Shown piece by piece: positions 1-7,190 of a DNA stretch of 24,175 nt (position 1 is the stretch's first letter; each line of letters opens with the position of its first letter). This DNA is from a virus. The notes under the pieces were generated by a model that was given only the letters and a program-made list of their open reading frames with translations, was not told where the DNA came from and searched no databases. The stretch lies in the IMG/VR virus record IMGVR_UViG_3300000116_000217, positions 1 through 24,175 of that record; one strand, 5' to 3'. The position numbers and the translations under genes were made by a program.

Positions 1-267
1 TTTATCGTTAAAACAGCAGGTACATACGATGAGGATGGTAATGAAGTTACCGCCCCTGTATTGTCTGAAAAGTATGCAGTAGATGTATGTTGGGACGGTG
101 AGCCACACGCAGAGTGGGAAGAGCATATTATATGGGTTAAACCATTAGGCGTACACAGCTTTGGTAGCTCAAGTCAGCGAGACGAGTATGCTGCTAAGTA
201 TTGTGAATTGTTTCCAGACAGCGAATACTGCAATCCACCAGAGCCTGAAGAACTTGAATTACCTTAA
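1..267 (+). CDS. C-terminal end of an unidentified phage gene (5' partial)
   Basis: The frame is open from the first base of the window to a TAA at 265-267, giving the last 88 residues of a protein whose start lies outside. A TTG at 61 could be read as a start, but in-frame coding continues upstream of it (a Thr/Gly/Asp-rich stretch), so the partial reading is preferred. The fragment is acidic, Trp-rich (DVCWDGEPHAEW, HIIWVKPLG) and ends in a Pro/Glu-rich tail (NPPEPEELELP). It shows no catalytic motif, signal peptide or membrane segment that I can recognise. It lies 32 bases before the next gene on the same strand, so it probably belongs to the same transcript. Function unknown; I have seen similar small proteins near phage terminase genes, but this is only an impression. 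Confidence 0.65.
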   Translation, partial: FIVKTAGTYDEDGNEVTAPVLSEKYAVDVCWDGEPHAEWEEHIIWVKPLGVHSFGSSSQRDEYAAKYCELFPDSEYCNPPEPEELELP

Positions 268-299
268 ACACAGGTAATTATATAATAAAATTTAATTAA

Positions 300-518
300 A
301 TGCAGATAATAAGAAAAATAAGCGTAGGTAAAGACTACAAAAACGATGCAATGCACTATTCTGTTGGGCAGGAAGTGTACGGTGGTCATACCATAGTAAA
401 TATTATAGAAGAAGAAGATAAGTACTCTATATATATTCAGAAAGCTGATAACGTAATGCCATGGAAAGACTTTAACAAGAACATGGCTGTTTCTGTAGAA
501 TACGATCTCAGCTACTAA
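300..518 (+). CDS. Small conserved phage protein of unknown function
   Basis: A 72-residue soluble protein with no membrane segment. It alternates short hydrophobic strands and charged turns (MQIIRKISVG, VGQEVYGGHTIVNIIEEE, YSIYIQKAD), suggesting a small all-beta or alpha/beta domain; the N-terminal block up to VGQEVYGG looks like its conserved core. The ATG at 300 follows an A/T-only leader (TATAATAAAATTTAATTAA) with no Shine-Dalgarno sequence, as at other starts here. The stop codon overlaps the start of the next gene by one base (TAATG at 516-520), so translation of the two is probably coupled. No function can be assigned. The position, just ahead of the GroES-like and terminase genes, is compatible with an accessory role in virion assembly, but that is inference only. 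Confidence 0.75.
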   Translation: MQIIRKISVGKDYKNDAMHYSVGQEVYGGHTIVNIIEEEDKYSIYIQKADNVMPWKDFNKNMAVSVEYDLSY

Positions 519-1108
519 TGAAGAGTGTCTTTAACTTTATGGTGCGCCCTAAAAGTTCTAGGTCAACCAGCAAAAAAGATATAGACGGTAAAGAGTTACT
601 TTTAAATACAGAAGTACAAAACCACCACTATACTAGCAGAATAGGTATAGTTACCGCGTTACCAATTGCAACCCCTACGGATATAAGCATAGGCGATGAA
701 GTAATACTACACCACAATGTATTCCGCAGGTTTAGGGACGTAAGAGGTGTAGAGAAAAATAGTAAGTCGTATTTTAGTGAAGACCTGTTCTTTGCACAAC
801 CCGATCAAATTTACGCTTACAAGAATGAAGACGAGTGGTGTTGCATTGACGGCTATTGTTTTATAAAGCCAATAGCTAATAAAGATAAGTTTTCATTAGA
901 CCACGAACGCGTAGGTATAGGTGTTGTTAAATATGCAGACGAAGGCTTTAAGAAAAATGAGCTTGTGGGTTTTAAGCCAGGTATGGAATACGAATTTAAT
1001 ATAGAGGAGCAACGATTATACCGTGTTCCCACCAATCAAATTACAATTAAATATGACTACCAAGGAGACGAAGAGGAGTATAATCCAAGCTGGACGCAAA
1101 GCGGTTGA
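518..1108 (+). CDS. Putative tandem GroES-like (co-chaperonin-type) protein
   Basis: A 196-residue soluble protein that reads as two consecutive GroES-like halves. Half one: a first strand FNFMVRP (5-11), RIGIVTALP (41-49), ISIGDEVILHH (56-66) and a closing strand DQIYAYK (96-102). Half two: GYCFIKPI (112-119), RVGIGVVKY (131-139), FKKNELVGFKP (144-154) and IEEQRLYRVPTNQITI (162-177). The second series matches the GroES order of elements: an opening 'VLVKP' strand, a 'GVV' strand, a 'VKVGDRVLF' strand, then 'IDG-YLILRESDIL'. Phages such as T4 (Gp31) carry their own co-chaperonin to fold capsid protein, and this gene sits just ahead of the packaging and head genes. It starts in a TAATG overlap with the previous stop and ends in an acidic tail. 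A GroES fold is inferred from pattern matching by eye; a non-chaperone beta-barrel is the alternative. Confidence 0.55.
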   Translation: MKSVFNFMVRPKSSRSTSKKDIDGKELLLNTEVQNHHYTSRIGIVTALPIATPTDISIGDEVILHHNVFRRFRDVRGVEKNSKSYFSEDLFFAQPDQIYAYKNEDEWCCIDGYCFIKPIANKDKFSLDHERVGIGVVKYADEGFKKNELVGFKPGMEYEFNIEEQRLYRVPTNQITIKYDYQGDEEEYNPSWTQSG

Positions 1109-1331
1109 GGAATTGATTAAGGTAGCTGAAGAAAAAATCATTACTAATACAGAAGATGATGTATCAGCTGACAGATTAAAAAACGCAGCGGCAACTAAGA
1201 AGCTGGCAATCTTTGACGCTTTTGAGATACTTACGCGCATAGAAGAAGAAGAGCGCATTCTTGAAAACAAACCTAAAGAAGAAACTAAGAAAGAAGCTTT
1301 TAAAGGTTTTGCAGAAAAACGATCTAAGTAA
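1053..1331 (+). CDS. Candidate small terminase subunit / short helical protein
   Basis: A 92-residue, highly charged, almost entirely helical protein (Lys/Glu/Ala-rich, e.g. KAVEELIKVAEEKIITN, EILTRIEEEERILENK) ending in the basic motif GFAEKRSK. The frame extends back to a GTG at 1023, but the ATG at 1053 is preferred because it gives a conventional hydrophilic start (MTTKETKRS) and shortens the overlap with the upstream gene to 56 bases. Its stop overlaps the start of the terminase gene (TAATG at 1329-1333), implying coupled translation. Short helical proteins immediately before the large terminase are often the small, DNA-recognising subunit. I see no clear helix-turn-helix, so the role rests on position and on memory of similar proteins in related phages. 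It could instead be an unrelated assembly factor. Confidence 0.55.
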   Translation: MTTKETKRSIIQAGRKAVEELIKVAEEKIITNTEDDVSADRLKNAAATKKLAIFDAFEILTRIEEEERILENKPKEETKKEAFKGFAEKRSK

Positions 1332-2128
1332 TGTACGAGCAGAACTTAGTTAAGGTTGTAGAACCTATAAAGCTTACAACTGTAAGTAGATTAAACCGAT
1401 CAAAAGCATGGAAGTACGGTTACAATAAAGAGCATGATCTTATTGTGATAAGTAAGACAGGACAGATCGGTGAAATCATTGAGATACAAAATTTGTGTAT
1501 AGCATTGCCGCCGGCACCAAAAAACCTTAAGAAAGGCGAAAACAAGTGGGTGGTTTCAGAGTATCCTAAGGAGCTAAAAAATATCAAGAGTATATTTGAT
1601 TGGCAAACATACCCGGACGCGTTTAAAAGCAACTGGGAAGCGTATATAGATGAAGAATTTAACAGACGTGAGAACGGATACTGGTTTTACAACAAAGATG
1701 TACCAACTTATATTACTGGTACTCATTACATGTACTTGCAATGGTCAAAGATTGATGTTGGACACCCTGACTATAGAGAGGCAAATAGACTCTTCTATAT
1801 ATATTTTGGGAAGCCTGCAAGGCTGATACTAGATGCTACGGAATGTGCTATCTTAAGAACAGACGGAGTGGATTCTCGTTTATGGCATCAGGTGAAACCG
1901 TCAATCTTGCAACAATATCAAGTGACGCCAGATTTGGTATCTTATCGAAGAGTGGTGCTGATGCCAAAAAGATGTTTACCGACAAGGTTGTACCCATCTC
2001 AGTTAACTATCCATTTTTCTTCAAACCTATCCAGGACGGTATGGATCGGCCAAAAACCGAACTTGCTTATAGAGTTCCAGCTTCTAAGCTCACTCGAAAA
2101 TCCATACAAGCGCAAGAAAAACAGATAG
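1331..2128 (+). CDS. terL: Large terminase, N-terminal reading frame (frame broken near 1800)
   Basis: The first about 159 residues are the N-terminal part of a phage large terminase: after a divergent lead-in comes the conserved stretch FDWQTYPDAF, then RENGYWFYNKDVPTYITGTH and MYLQWSKIDVGHPDYREAN. After about base 1807 this frame stops resembling the family, while the -1 frame takes up the expected sequence (FWEACKADTRCYGMCYL). The remaining about 106 residues to the stop at 2128 are therefore out-of-frame reading and probably meaningless. Translation begins in a TAATG overlap with the candidate small subunit. Joining 1331-1807 to 1807-3543 gives one continuous 737-residue protein, a sensible length for terminases of this type. 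Either an indel (real or a sequencing error) or recoding accounts for the break. The gene identity is secure; the 3' boundary of this frame is not biological if the frames are joined. Confidence 0.8.
   Translation: MYEQNLVKVVEPIKLTTVSRLNRSKAWKYGYNKEHDLIVISKTGQIGEIIEIQNLCIALPPAPKNLKKGENKWVVSEYPKELKNIKSIFDWQTYPDAFKSNWEAYIDEEFNRRENGYWFYNKDVPTYITGTHYMYLQWSKIDVGHPDYREANRLFYIYFGKPARLILDATECAILRTDGVDSRLWHQVKPSILQQYQVTPDLVSYRRVVLMPKRCLPTRLYPSQLTIHFSSNLSRTVWIGQKPNLLIEFQLLSSLENPYKRKKNR
1789..1830 (+). other. Interval containing the -1 frame break in the terminase gene
   Basis: The downstream frame has a TAG at 1786-1788, so the switch must lie 3' of it, and terminase-like sequence is already in the -1 frame by about 1807. 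The most economical point is the run TATATATATTTTGGG at 1796-1810: re-reading one T at 1807 yields IYFWEACKADTR. No canonical X XXY YYZ slippery heptamer occurs here: TAT TTT GGG would allow only a one-tRNA slip on TTT. The site combines a TA dinucleotide repeat with a T4 run, both prone to single-base indels in replication and sequencing. Confidence 0.75.
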
Positions 2129-3543
2129 AGCTTGAAGGACTTGATACAACAATTGACTGGAAAAACACTGGCGACAACTCTTACGATGGGGAAAAGCTTA
2201 AACTACTTGTCCATGACGAAAGTGGTAAATGGGAAAGACCAGATAACATCCTCAATAACTGGAGGGTTACCAAAACAACGTTAAGACTAGGAGCACGTAT
2301 TATAGGTAAGTGTTTGATGGGTAGTACATCGAATGCTTTAGATAAAGGTGGTGATAATTTTAAAAAATTATATAACGATTCAAACGTAACTAAAAGAAAC
2401 TCTAATGGACAGACCAAATCAGGACTATATTCATTATTTATCCCGATGGAGTGGAACTACGAGGGATTTATTGATGAGCACGGGTGGCCCGTATTTAATA
2501 ATCCTGATGGAAAGGTTTTGGATCCTTTTGGCGACGTTATTGAGCAAGGGGTTATAGATTACTGGGAAAACGAAGTTGAAGGTCTTAGACAAGACCAAGA
2601 TGCTTTAAACGAATACTACAGACAGTTTCCGCGTACGGAAGACCACGCGTTTAGAGATGAAACTAAAAACAGTATATTTAACCTAGCAAAAATCTACGAA
2701 CAGATTGATTATAACCAAGACCTACGTAATACTAATACTGTAACGCAAGGTAATTTTCAATGGGTTAACGGTGTACCGGATACAAATGTAGTGTTTATAC
2801 CTAGCCCGCAAGGTAGATTTAAGGTATCTTGGATACCGGGTGCGCATTTACAAAACAAGCACATAAGTAAAAACGGTGTTAAATATCCAGCTAACGAGCA
2901 CATTGGTGCATTTGGTTGTGATAGTTACGATATTTCAGGGACGACTGACGGCAGGGGCTCTAAAGGTGCATTACACGGCTTGACTAAGTTTACAATGGAA
3001 GATGCACCACCTAGTACATTCTTTTTAGAATATATAGCTAGGCCTCAGACAGCAGAGATATTTTTCGAAGACGTGCTTATGGCATGTGTATTTTACGGAA
3101 TGCCTATACTTGCTGAGAATAACAAACCTAGATTACTCTACCACTTTAAGCGTAGAGGCTATAGAGGTTATTCGATGAACCGACCTGACAGATTATGGAA
3201 TAAGCTTTCCGTAACTGAAAAAGAAATTGGAGGTATTCCAAACTCAAGCATGGATATGAAGCAATCACACGCTGCAGCAATAGAGATGTACATTAACGAA
3301 CATGTTGGTCAAATAGCTGAGGGTGAATACGGTACAATGTATTTTAACGAAACATTAAACGATTGGTCTAAATTTGACATAAATAATAGAACAAAATATG
3401 ATGCTGCTATTAGTTCTGGTCTTGCTATTATGGCTTGCCACAAAGATTTATACAGACCCGTCGGAAAACAACAAAAAACAAAATTAAACCTAAAGATTGC
3501 TCGATATAATCAAGAAGGTTATAATTCAACAATAATAAAATAA
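1843..3543 (+). CDS. terL: Large terminase, ATPase and nuclease reading frame
   Basis: This frame carries the catalytic body of the packaging motor. Numbering from the ATG at 1843: NRRSGFS (6-12) is a deviant Walker A; LLVHDE with D125/E126 is the Walker B and catalytic acid; IIGKCLMGSTSN around 150-165 fits the coupling motif; FGCDSYDISG (acid D360), PILAENNKP (E425) and NSSMDMKQ fit the acidic residues of the RNase H-like nuclease that cuts concatemeric DNA. Coding clearly extends upstream of this ATG (in-frame FWEACKADTRCYG at 1804-1842, overlapping the N-terminal frame), and no ribosome-binding signal precedes it, so the ATG is probably internal. In the joined 737-residue protein add 171 to these residue numbers. 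The gene ends 4 bases before the portal start. Whether active full-length protein is made depends on the frame break. Confidence 0.88.
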   Translation: MCYLKNRRSGFSFMASGETVNLATISSDARFGILSKSGADAKKMFTDKVVPISVNYPFFFKPIQDGMDRPKTELAYRVPASKLTRKSIQAQEKQIELEGLDTTIDWKNTGDNSYDGEKLKLLVHDESGKWERPDNILNNWRVTKTTLRLGARIIGKCLMGSTSNALDKGGDNFKKLYNDSNVTKRNSNGQTKSGLYSLFIPMEWNYEGFIDEHGWPVFNNPDGKVLDPFGDVIEQGVIDYWENEVEGLRQDQDALNEYYRQFPRTEDHAFRDETKNSIFNLAKIYEQIDYNQDLRNTNTVTQGNFQWVNGVPDTNVVFIPSPQGRFKVSWIPGAHLQNKHISKNGVKYPANEHIGAFGCDSYDISGTTDGRGSKGALHGLTKFTMEDAPPSTFFLEYIARPQTAEIFFEDVLMACVFYGMPILAENNKPRLLYHFKRRGYRGYSMNRPDRLWNKLSVTEKEIGGIPNSSMDMKQSHAAAIEMYINEHVGQIAEGEYGTMYFNETLNDWSKFDINNRTKYDAAISSGLAIMACHKDLYRPVGKQQKTKLNLKIARYNQEGYNSTIIK

Positions 3544-3547
3544 CAAT

Positions 3548-5971
3548 ATGGCTAACCAAATTGTAAATAGTTTTTTCCCAAGCCAAGTCGTATCAGACCA
3601 AGAAAAAATGTCATATGAGTACGGCTTAAAAGTAGGGCGCGCTATTCAGCAAGAATGGTTTTCAGGTAATGCTGGAAACATACGTCATAATACTAACCAA
3701 AAATCTTTTCACAATTTAAGACAATATGCCAGAGGCGAGCAATCCATACAAAAGTATAAAGATGAGCTATCTATAAATGGTGATTTGTCTTACCTTAACT
3801 TAGATTGGAAGCCTGTACCTATTCTTTCAAAGTTTGTTGATATTGTAGTAAATGGTATAGCTGATAGATCTTTTGATATTAAAGCATATTCACAAGATCC
3901 ATTTGGTATTTCAAAACGCACGAAATACATGGAATCTATGATTCGCGACATGCAAACAAAAGACCTAAATAATTTTGTTAAAGAAGAATTTAATATAAAC
4001 TTATTTGAAAATGACCCAGAGCAACTTCCTGAAACTAAGGAAGAACTCGAGTTACATATGCAACTAAGTTATAAGCAATCAATAGAAATAGCTGAAGAGC
4101 AAGCTATTAATACATTATTAGAAAGCAATAATTATGACTTAATAAAAAAGCGTTTATATTATGATATAGCTACACTTGGAATAGCTGCTGTAAAAAATAG
4201 ACACAGTACAGCTGAAGGTGTTAAAGTAGAGTATGTAGATCCAGCCAACTTAGTTTATTCATATACGGAATCACCTTATTTTGAAGATATATATTATGTA
4301 GGTGAAGTTAAGTGGATACCCATAAACGAATTAAAAAAGCAATTTCCTGAATTAACCAACGAAGATTTAGATGAAATAAAAAAGAAAAATTCTAAATCAT
4401 ATGGCACTGCTTTTGATTCTACAACACAAAATCAAGATTTTAGAGATTCTAATACAATACAGGTTTTATATTTTAACTATAAAACTTATATGAACGAAGT
4501 GTATAAAGTTAAAGAAACTTCTACCGGCGCTTCAAAAGCTATATTAAGAGATGATCAATTTAATCCGCCAGAAGACACTATTGATTTTAGCAAATTATCA
4601 CGTTCGTTAGAAGTACTTTATGAAGGGGCTTTAATATTAGGTACTGATAAATTATTAAAGTGGAACATAGCTACTAATATGATGCGCCCTAAAAGCGACA
4701 TTACAAAAGTAAAAATGAATTACAGTATAGTGGCTCCAAGAATGTACAAGGGTAAAATAGAATCTTTAGTTAGCCGTTGTACTGGTTTTGCTGATATGAT
4801 TCAGCTTACTCATTTAAAAATGCAACAAGTTCTTGCAAAAATGATGCCTGATGGTGTTTACCTAGACGCCGATGGACTTGCTGAAATAGATTTAGGTAAC
4901 GGAACAAACTATAATCCGCAAGAAGCGCTTAACATGTATTTCCAAACAGGTTCTGTTATTGGACGCTCATTTACACAAGAGGGTGATATGAATCCCGGTA
5001 AAGTGCCTATTCAACCTTTGCAAACAGGTGCTGGTGGACAAAAATTACAAACTCTTATACAGACATACAACTATTACTTGCAGATGATTCGTGATGTAAC
5101 GGGTCTTAATGAAGCGCGTGACGGTTCTACACCTGATTCAAGAGCATTAGTCGGTGTACAAAAGCTAGCGGCTGCAAATTCAAATACAGCTACAAGACAT
5201 ATACTTGACGCAGGTTTATTTTTAACTGCTGAAACCGCAGAATGTTTATCATTAAGAGTTTCAGATATTATAGAGTATAGCCCCTCTAAAGAAACGTTTA
5301 TACAAAAAATAGGAGGTTTTAATGCGGCAACATTAGCAGAGCTTAGCGATTTGCACATGCACGACTTTGGTATATTTTTACAATTATTACCAGATGAAGA
5401 AGAAAAAGGCATGCTTGAAAACAATATACAAACAGCACTTTCCGCTGGTTTAATTGATTTAGAAGATGCTATAGATATTAGAGAAGTTAAGAATATAAAA
5501 TTAGCTAACCAGCTATTAAAACTTCGTCGCAAGAAAAAGCTAGAGCGCGATCAAATGATGCAGCAGCAGAATATACAAGCTCAAGCACAAGCAAACGCAC
5601 AAGCGCAACAGGTTGCGGCACAAGCGGAAGTGCAAAAAGACCAAGCATTATTTCAGACAAAAGCGCAGCTCGAGCAGCTTAAGGGCCAGATGGAACAGCA
5701 AAAAATGCAAGCAGAGGTTGCCGCCAAGAAAGAGCTTATGGCATTGGAGTTCAATTATAACATGCAGCTTAAAGGCATTGAGGTTGAAGGACAAAAGTCT
5801 AAAGAGAAACAAAAACAAGACCGTACAGACGAAAGAACCAAATTACAAGCTTCTCAACAAAGCGAATTAATAGAACAAAGACAAAAGCAAACAGGTCCTA
5901 AAAACTTTGAATCTGCTGGAAATGACATCATTGGCGGTGGATTTGGTTTAGGAACGTTCGAACCTAAGTAA
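3548..5971 (+). CDS. Portal protein
   Basis: The portal forms the dodecameric ring at the capsid vertex through which the terminase pumps DNA and to which the tail attaches. The 807-residue protein has a conserved N-terminal region with RQYARGEQSIQKYKDEL (around 58-75), DLSYLNLDWKPVPILSKF and VDIVVNGIADRSFDIKAYSQ, a pattern I recall from portals of crAss-like and marine flavobacterial phages. A helical core follows with MIRDVTGLNEARDGSTP, which fits the portal stem/crown region, and NAATLAELSDLHMHDFGIFL. The last about 130 residues are a Gln/Ala/Lys-rich coiled coil, then a Gly-rich tail (DIIGGGFGLGTFEPK). Length suits large podovirus portals. The position directly after the terminase supports the call. 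The ATG at 3548 follows the short AT-rich spacer TAACAAT with no Shine-Dalgarno sequence. Confidence 0.9.
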   Translation: MANQIVNSFFPSQVVSDQEKMSYEYGLKVGRAIQQEWFSGNAGNIRHNTNQKSFHNLRQYARGEQSIQKYKDELSINGDLSYLNLDWKPVPILSKFVDIVVNGIADRSFDIKAYSQDPFGISKRTKYMESMIRDMQTKDLNNFVKEEFNINLFENDPEQLPETKEELELHMQLSYKQSIEIAEEQAINTLLESNNYDLIKKRLYYDIATLGIAAVKNRHSTAEGVKVEYVDPANLVYSYTESPYFEDIYYVGEVKWIPINELKKQFPELTNEDLDEIKKKNSKSYGTAFDSTTQNQDFRDSNTIQVLYFNYKTYMNEVYKVKETSTGASKAILRDDQFNPPEDTIDFSKLSRSLEVLYEGALILGTDKLLKWNIATNMMRPKSDITKVKMNYSIVAPRMYKGKIESLVSRCTGFADMIQLTHLKMQQVLAKMMPDGVYLDADGLAEIDLGNGTNYNPQEALNMYFQTGSVIGRSFTQEGDMNPGKVPIQPLQTGAGGQKLQTLIQTYNYYLQMIRDVTGLNEARDGSTPDSRALVGVQKLAAANSNTATRHILDAGLFLTAETAECLSLRVSDIIEYSPSKETFIQKIGGFNAATLAELSDLHMHDFGIFLQLLPDEEEKGMLENNIQTALSAGLIDLEDAIDIREVKNIKLANQLLKLRRKKKLERDQMMQQQNIQAQAQANAQAQQVAAQAEVQKDQALFQTKAQLEQLKGQMEQQKMQAEVAAKKELMALEFNYNMQLKGIEVEGQKSKEKQKQDRTDERTKLQASQQSELIEQRQKQTGPKNFESAGNDIIGGGFGLGTFEPK
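5545..5870 (+). other. Gln/Ala/Lys-rich coiled-coil segment of the portal
   Basis: Codons in this segment give a low-complexity helical stretch beginning DQMMQQQNIQAQAQANAQAQ and continuing with heptad-like QLEQLKGQMEQQKMQAEVAA and KSKEKQKQDRTDE. The DNA has short CAA/GCA-rich imperfect repeats without a fixed unit. It corresponds to the extended C-terminal helices (barrel) expected of large portals and lies roughly at residues 667-774. Confidence 0.55.
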
Positions 5972-6004
5972 TAATAACCATATACAATTATATAATATTT
6001 TATC

Positions 6005-7168
6005 ATGAGTGAAGAATTTAAACCAACTACCAGCGTAGATGACGATGGTACAATTAAAGTAGACTTCAGTAAAAATGCCGTTCAAGAGCAAAGCCCAGAT
6101 GAGGTTCCTGTACAAGACGAACCCGCAGTTAGCGAAGAAATACAGTCAGAAAACGTCGAAGAACCAGTTGAGCAACCTGCCGGAGAAGGCACCGTTGAAA
6201 CTGATGAACCCGTTGAAGAAGCTGTAGAAGAACAACCCGTATTACAGGAAATTACAAACGAAGAAGTTGAAGAAATTGTTGAGGAACTTCAAGAAGAAGT
6301 TACTGAAGCAATTGAAGAAGCACAAGAATCTGGTATAGAATTACCTGAAAATATTCAAAAAGTTGTAGACTTTATGAATGAAACAGGTGGAACGCTAGAA
6401 GACTACGTAAAGCTTAATACCGATTACAGTTCTTTAAACGAAGAACAATTACTTCGTGAATACTACCAAAGCACGAATCCGCATTTAGATAATGAGGACA
6501 TCGACTTTATGATGGAAGATAAGTTTTCGTATGACGAAGACATTGACGACGAACGTGAAGTAAGACGTAAAAAGGTAGAGCGTAAGCAAGCATTAGCAAA
6601 TGCTAAAAATTATTTAGACGGTCTTAAGTCTAAATACTACGATGAGATCAAGATGGGTTCAAGGTTGAGCCCTGATCAACAAAAAGCAGTTGATTTTTTC
6701 AACCGCTATAATAAAGAAAGTGAAGAGTCTGCTAAAATAGCTAAAAGACAAGTAAACATTTTTAACAAACAAACCGATCAAGTGTTTTCAGATAAATTCG
6801 AAGGTTTCGATTATCAAGTGGGAGACAAAAAGTATAGGTTTAAAGTTAAAAATGCCGATAAGATCAAAAGTACTCAAAGCGACATTAATAACTTTACCAA
6901 GAAGTTCTTGAATGAAAAAGGAGAGATGTCAGATGCTAAGGGTTATCACAAATCTTTGTTTACAGCTATGAACGCGGATCAAGTTGCACAACATTTCTAC
7001 GAGCAAGGCAAGGCTGATGCTCTTAGAACAAGTATAACTAAAGCCAAAAATGTAGATATGGACCCGAGAGGGGTGCATAAAGAAGTTACTACATCTAATG
7101 GTTGGACTATGCGTGCGGTTGACAGCGGGGAAAGTAGCTCTAAGCTTAAGATTAAATTTAAAAAATAA
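6005..7168 (+). CDS. Putative capsid scaffolding / head assembly protein
   Basis: A 387-residue protein lying between portal and major capsid protein, the usual place of the scaffold. Residues about 20-115 are extremely acidic and low-complexity (repeated EEPVEQP, EEVEEIVEELQEEV), which would be disordered or coiled. Then comes a conserved-looking block (MNETGGTLEDYVKLNTDYSS, LLREYYQSTNPHLDNEDI) and a long basic/acidic helical region (DDEREVRRKKVERKQALANA). The C-terminal end is basic (SSKLKIKFKK), as in many scaffolds where a basic C-terminal helix contacts the coat protein. No protease motif was seen, so there is no sign that it cleaves itself. Scaffold function is inferred from position, charge pattern and helical content. 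A minor head protein is the main alternative. Confidence 0.65.
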   Translation: MSEEFKPTTSVDDDGTIKVDFSKNAVQEQSPDEVPVQDEPAVSEEIQSENVEEPVEQPAGEGTVETDEPVEEAVEEQPVLQEITNEEVEEIVEELQEEVTEAIEEAQESGIELPENIQKVVDFMNETGGTLEDYVKLNTDYSSLNEEQLLREYYQSTNPHLDNEDIDFMMEDKFSYDEDIDDEREVRRKKVERKQALANAKNYLDGLKSKYYDEIKMGSRLSPDQQKAVDFFNRYNKESEESAKIAKRQVNIFNKQTDQVFSDKFEGFDYQVGDKKYRFKVKNADKIKSTQSDINNFTKKFLNEKGEMSDAKGYHKSLFTAMNADQVAQHFYEQGKADALRTSITKAKNVDMDPRGVHKEVTTSNGWTMRAVDSGESSSKLKIKFKK

Positions 7169-7190
7169 TTAACTCTAAAATTTATAAAAA
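7169..7190 (+). promoter_or_regulatory. A/T-rich translation leader of the major capsid gene
   Basis: The 22 bases between the scaffold stop and the capsid ATG read TTAACTCTAAAATTTATAAAAA. They contain no Shine-Dalgarno-like purine run. A-rich, unstructured leaders of this kind are how efficiently translated genes of Bacteroidota start without Shine-Dalgarno pairing. This gene's protein must be made in hundreds of copies per virion, so the leader is probably a strong initiation site. No promoter motif (TTTG / TAnnTTTG) is seen in it. Confidence 0.4.

Noticed and set aside
254-286. Possible sigma70-like promoter (TTGAAT ... TATAAT) before the 72-aa gene
   Set aside because: The spacing is 21 bases, the -35 part lies in coding sequence, and TATAAT is expected by chance in such an AT-only leader. 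No Bacteroidota TAnnTTTG box is present.
1786-1845. Group I intron or intein remnant explaining the broken terminase
   Set aside because: The family-like sequence continues with no inserted bases; only a one-base frame change is required.
5074-5532. 152-codon open frame on the minus strand inside the portal gene
   Set aside because: It is a Ser/Ile-rich mirror of a well-supported coding gene with no leader or neighbours on that strand.
5570-5640. DNA-level tandem repeat or origin-like iteron in the portal gene
   Set aside because: The CAA/GCA-rich pattern has no constant unit and is explained by Gln/Ala-rich coding.
5613-5870. 85-codon plus-strand frame within the portal C-terminus
   Set aside because: It is a shifted reading of the Gln/Lys-rich coiled-coil segment, dominated by Lys/Arg/Ser, without a plausible start or function.
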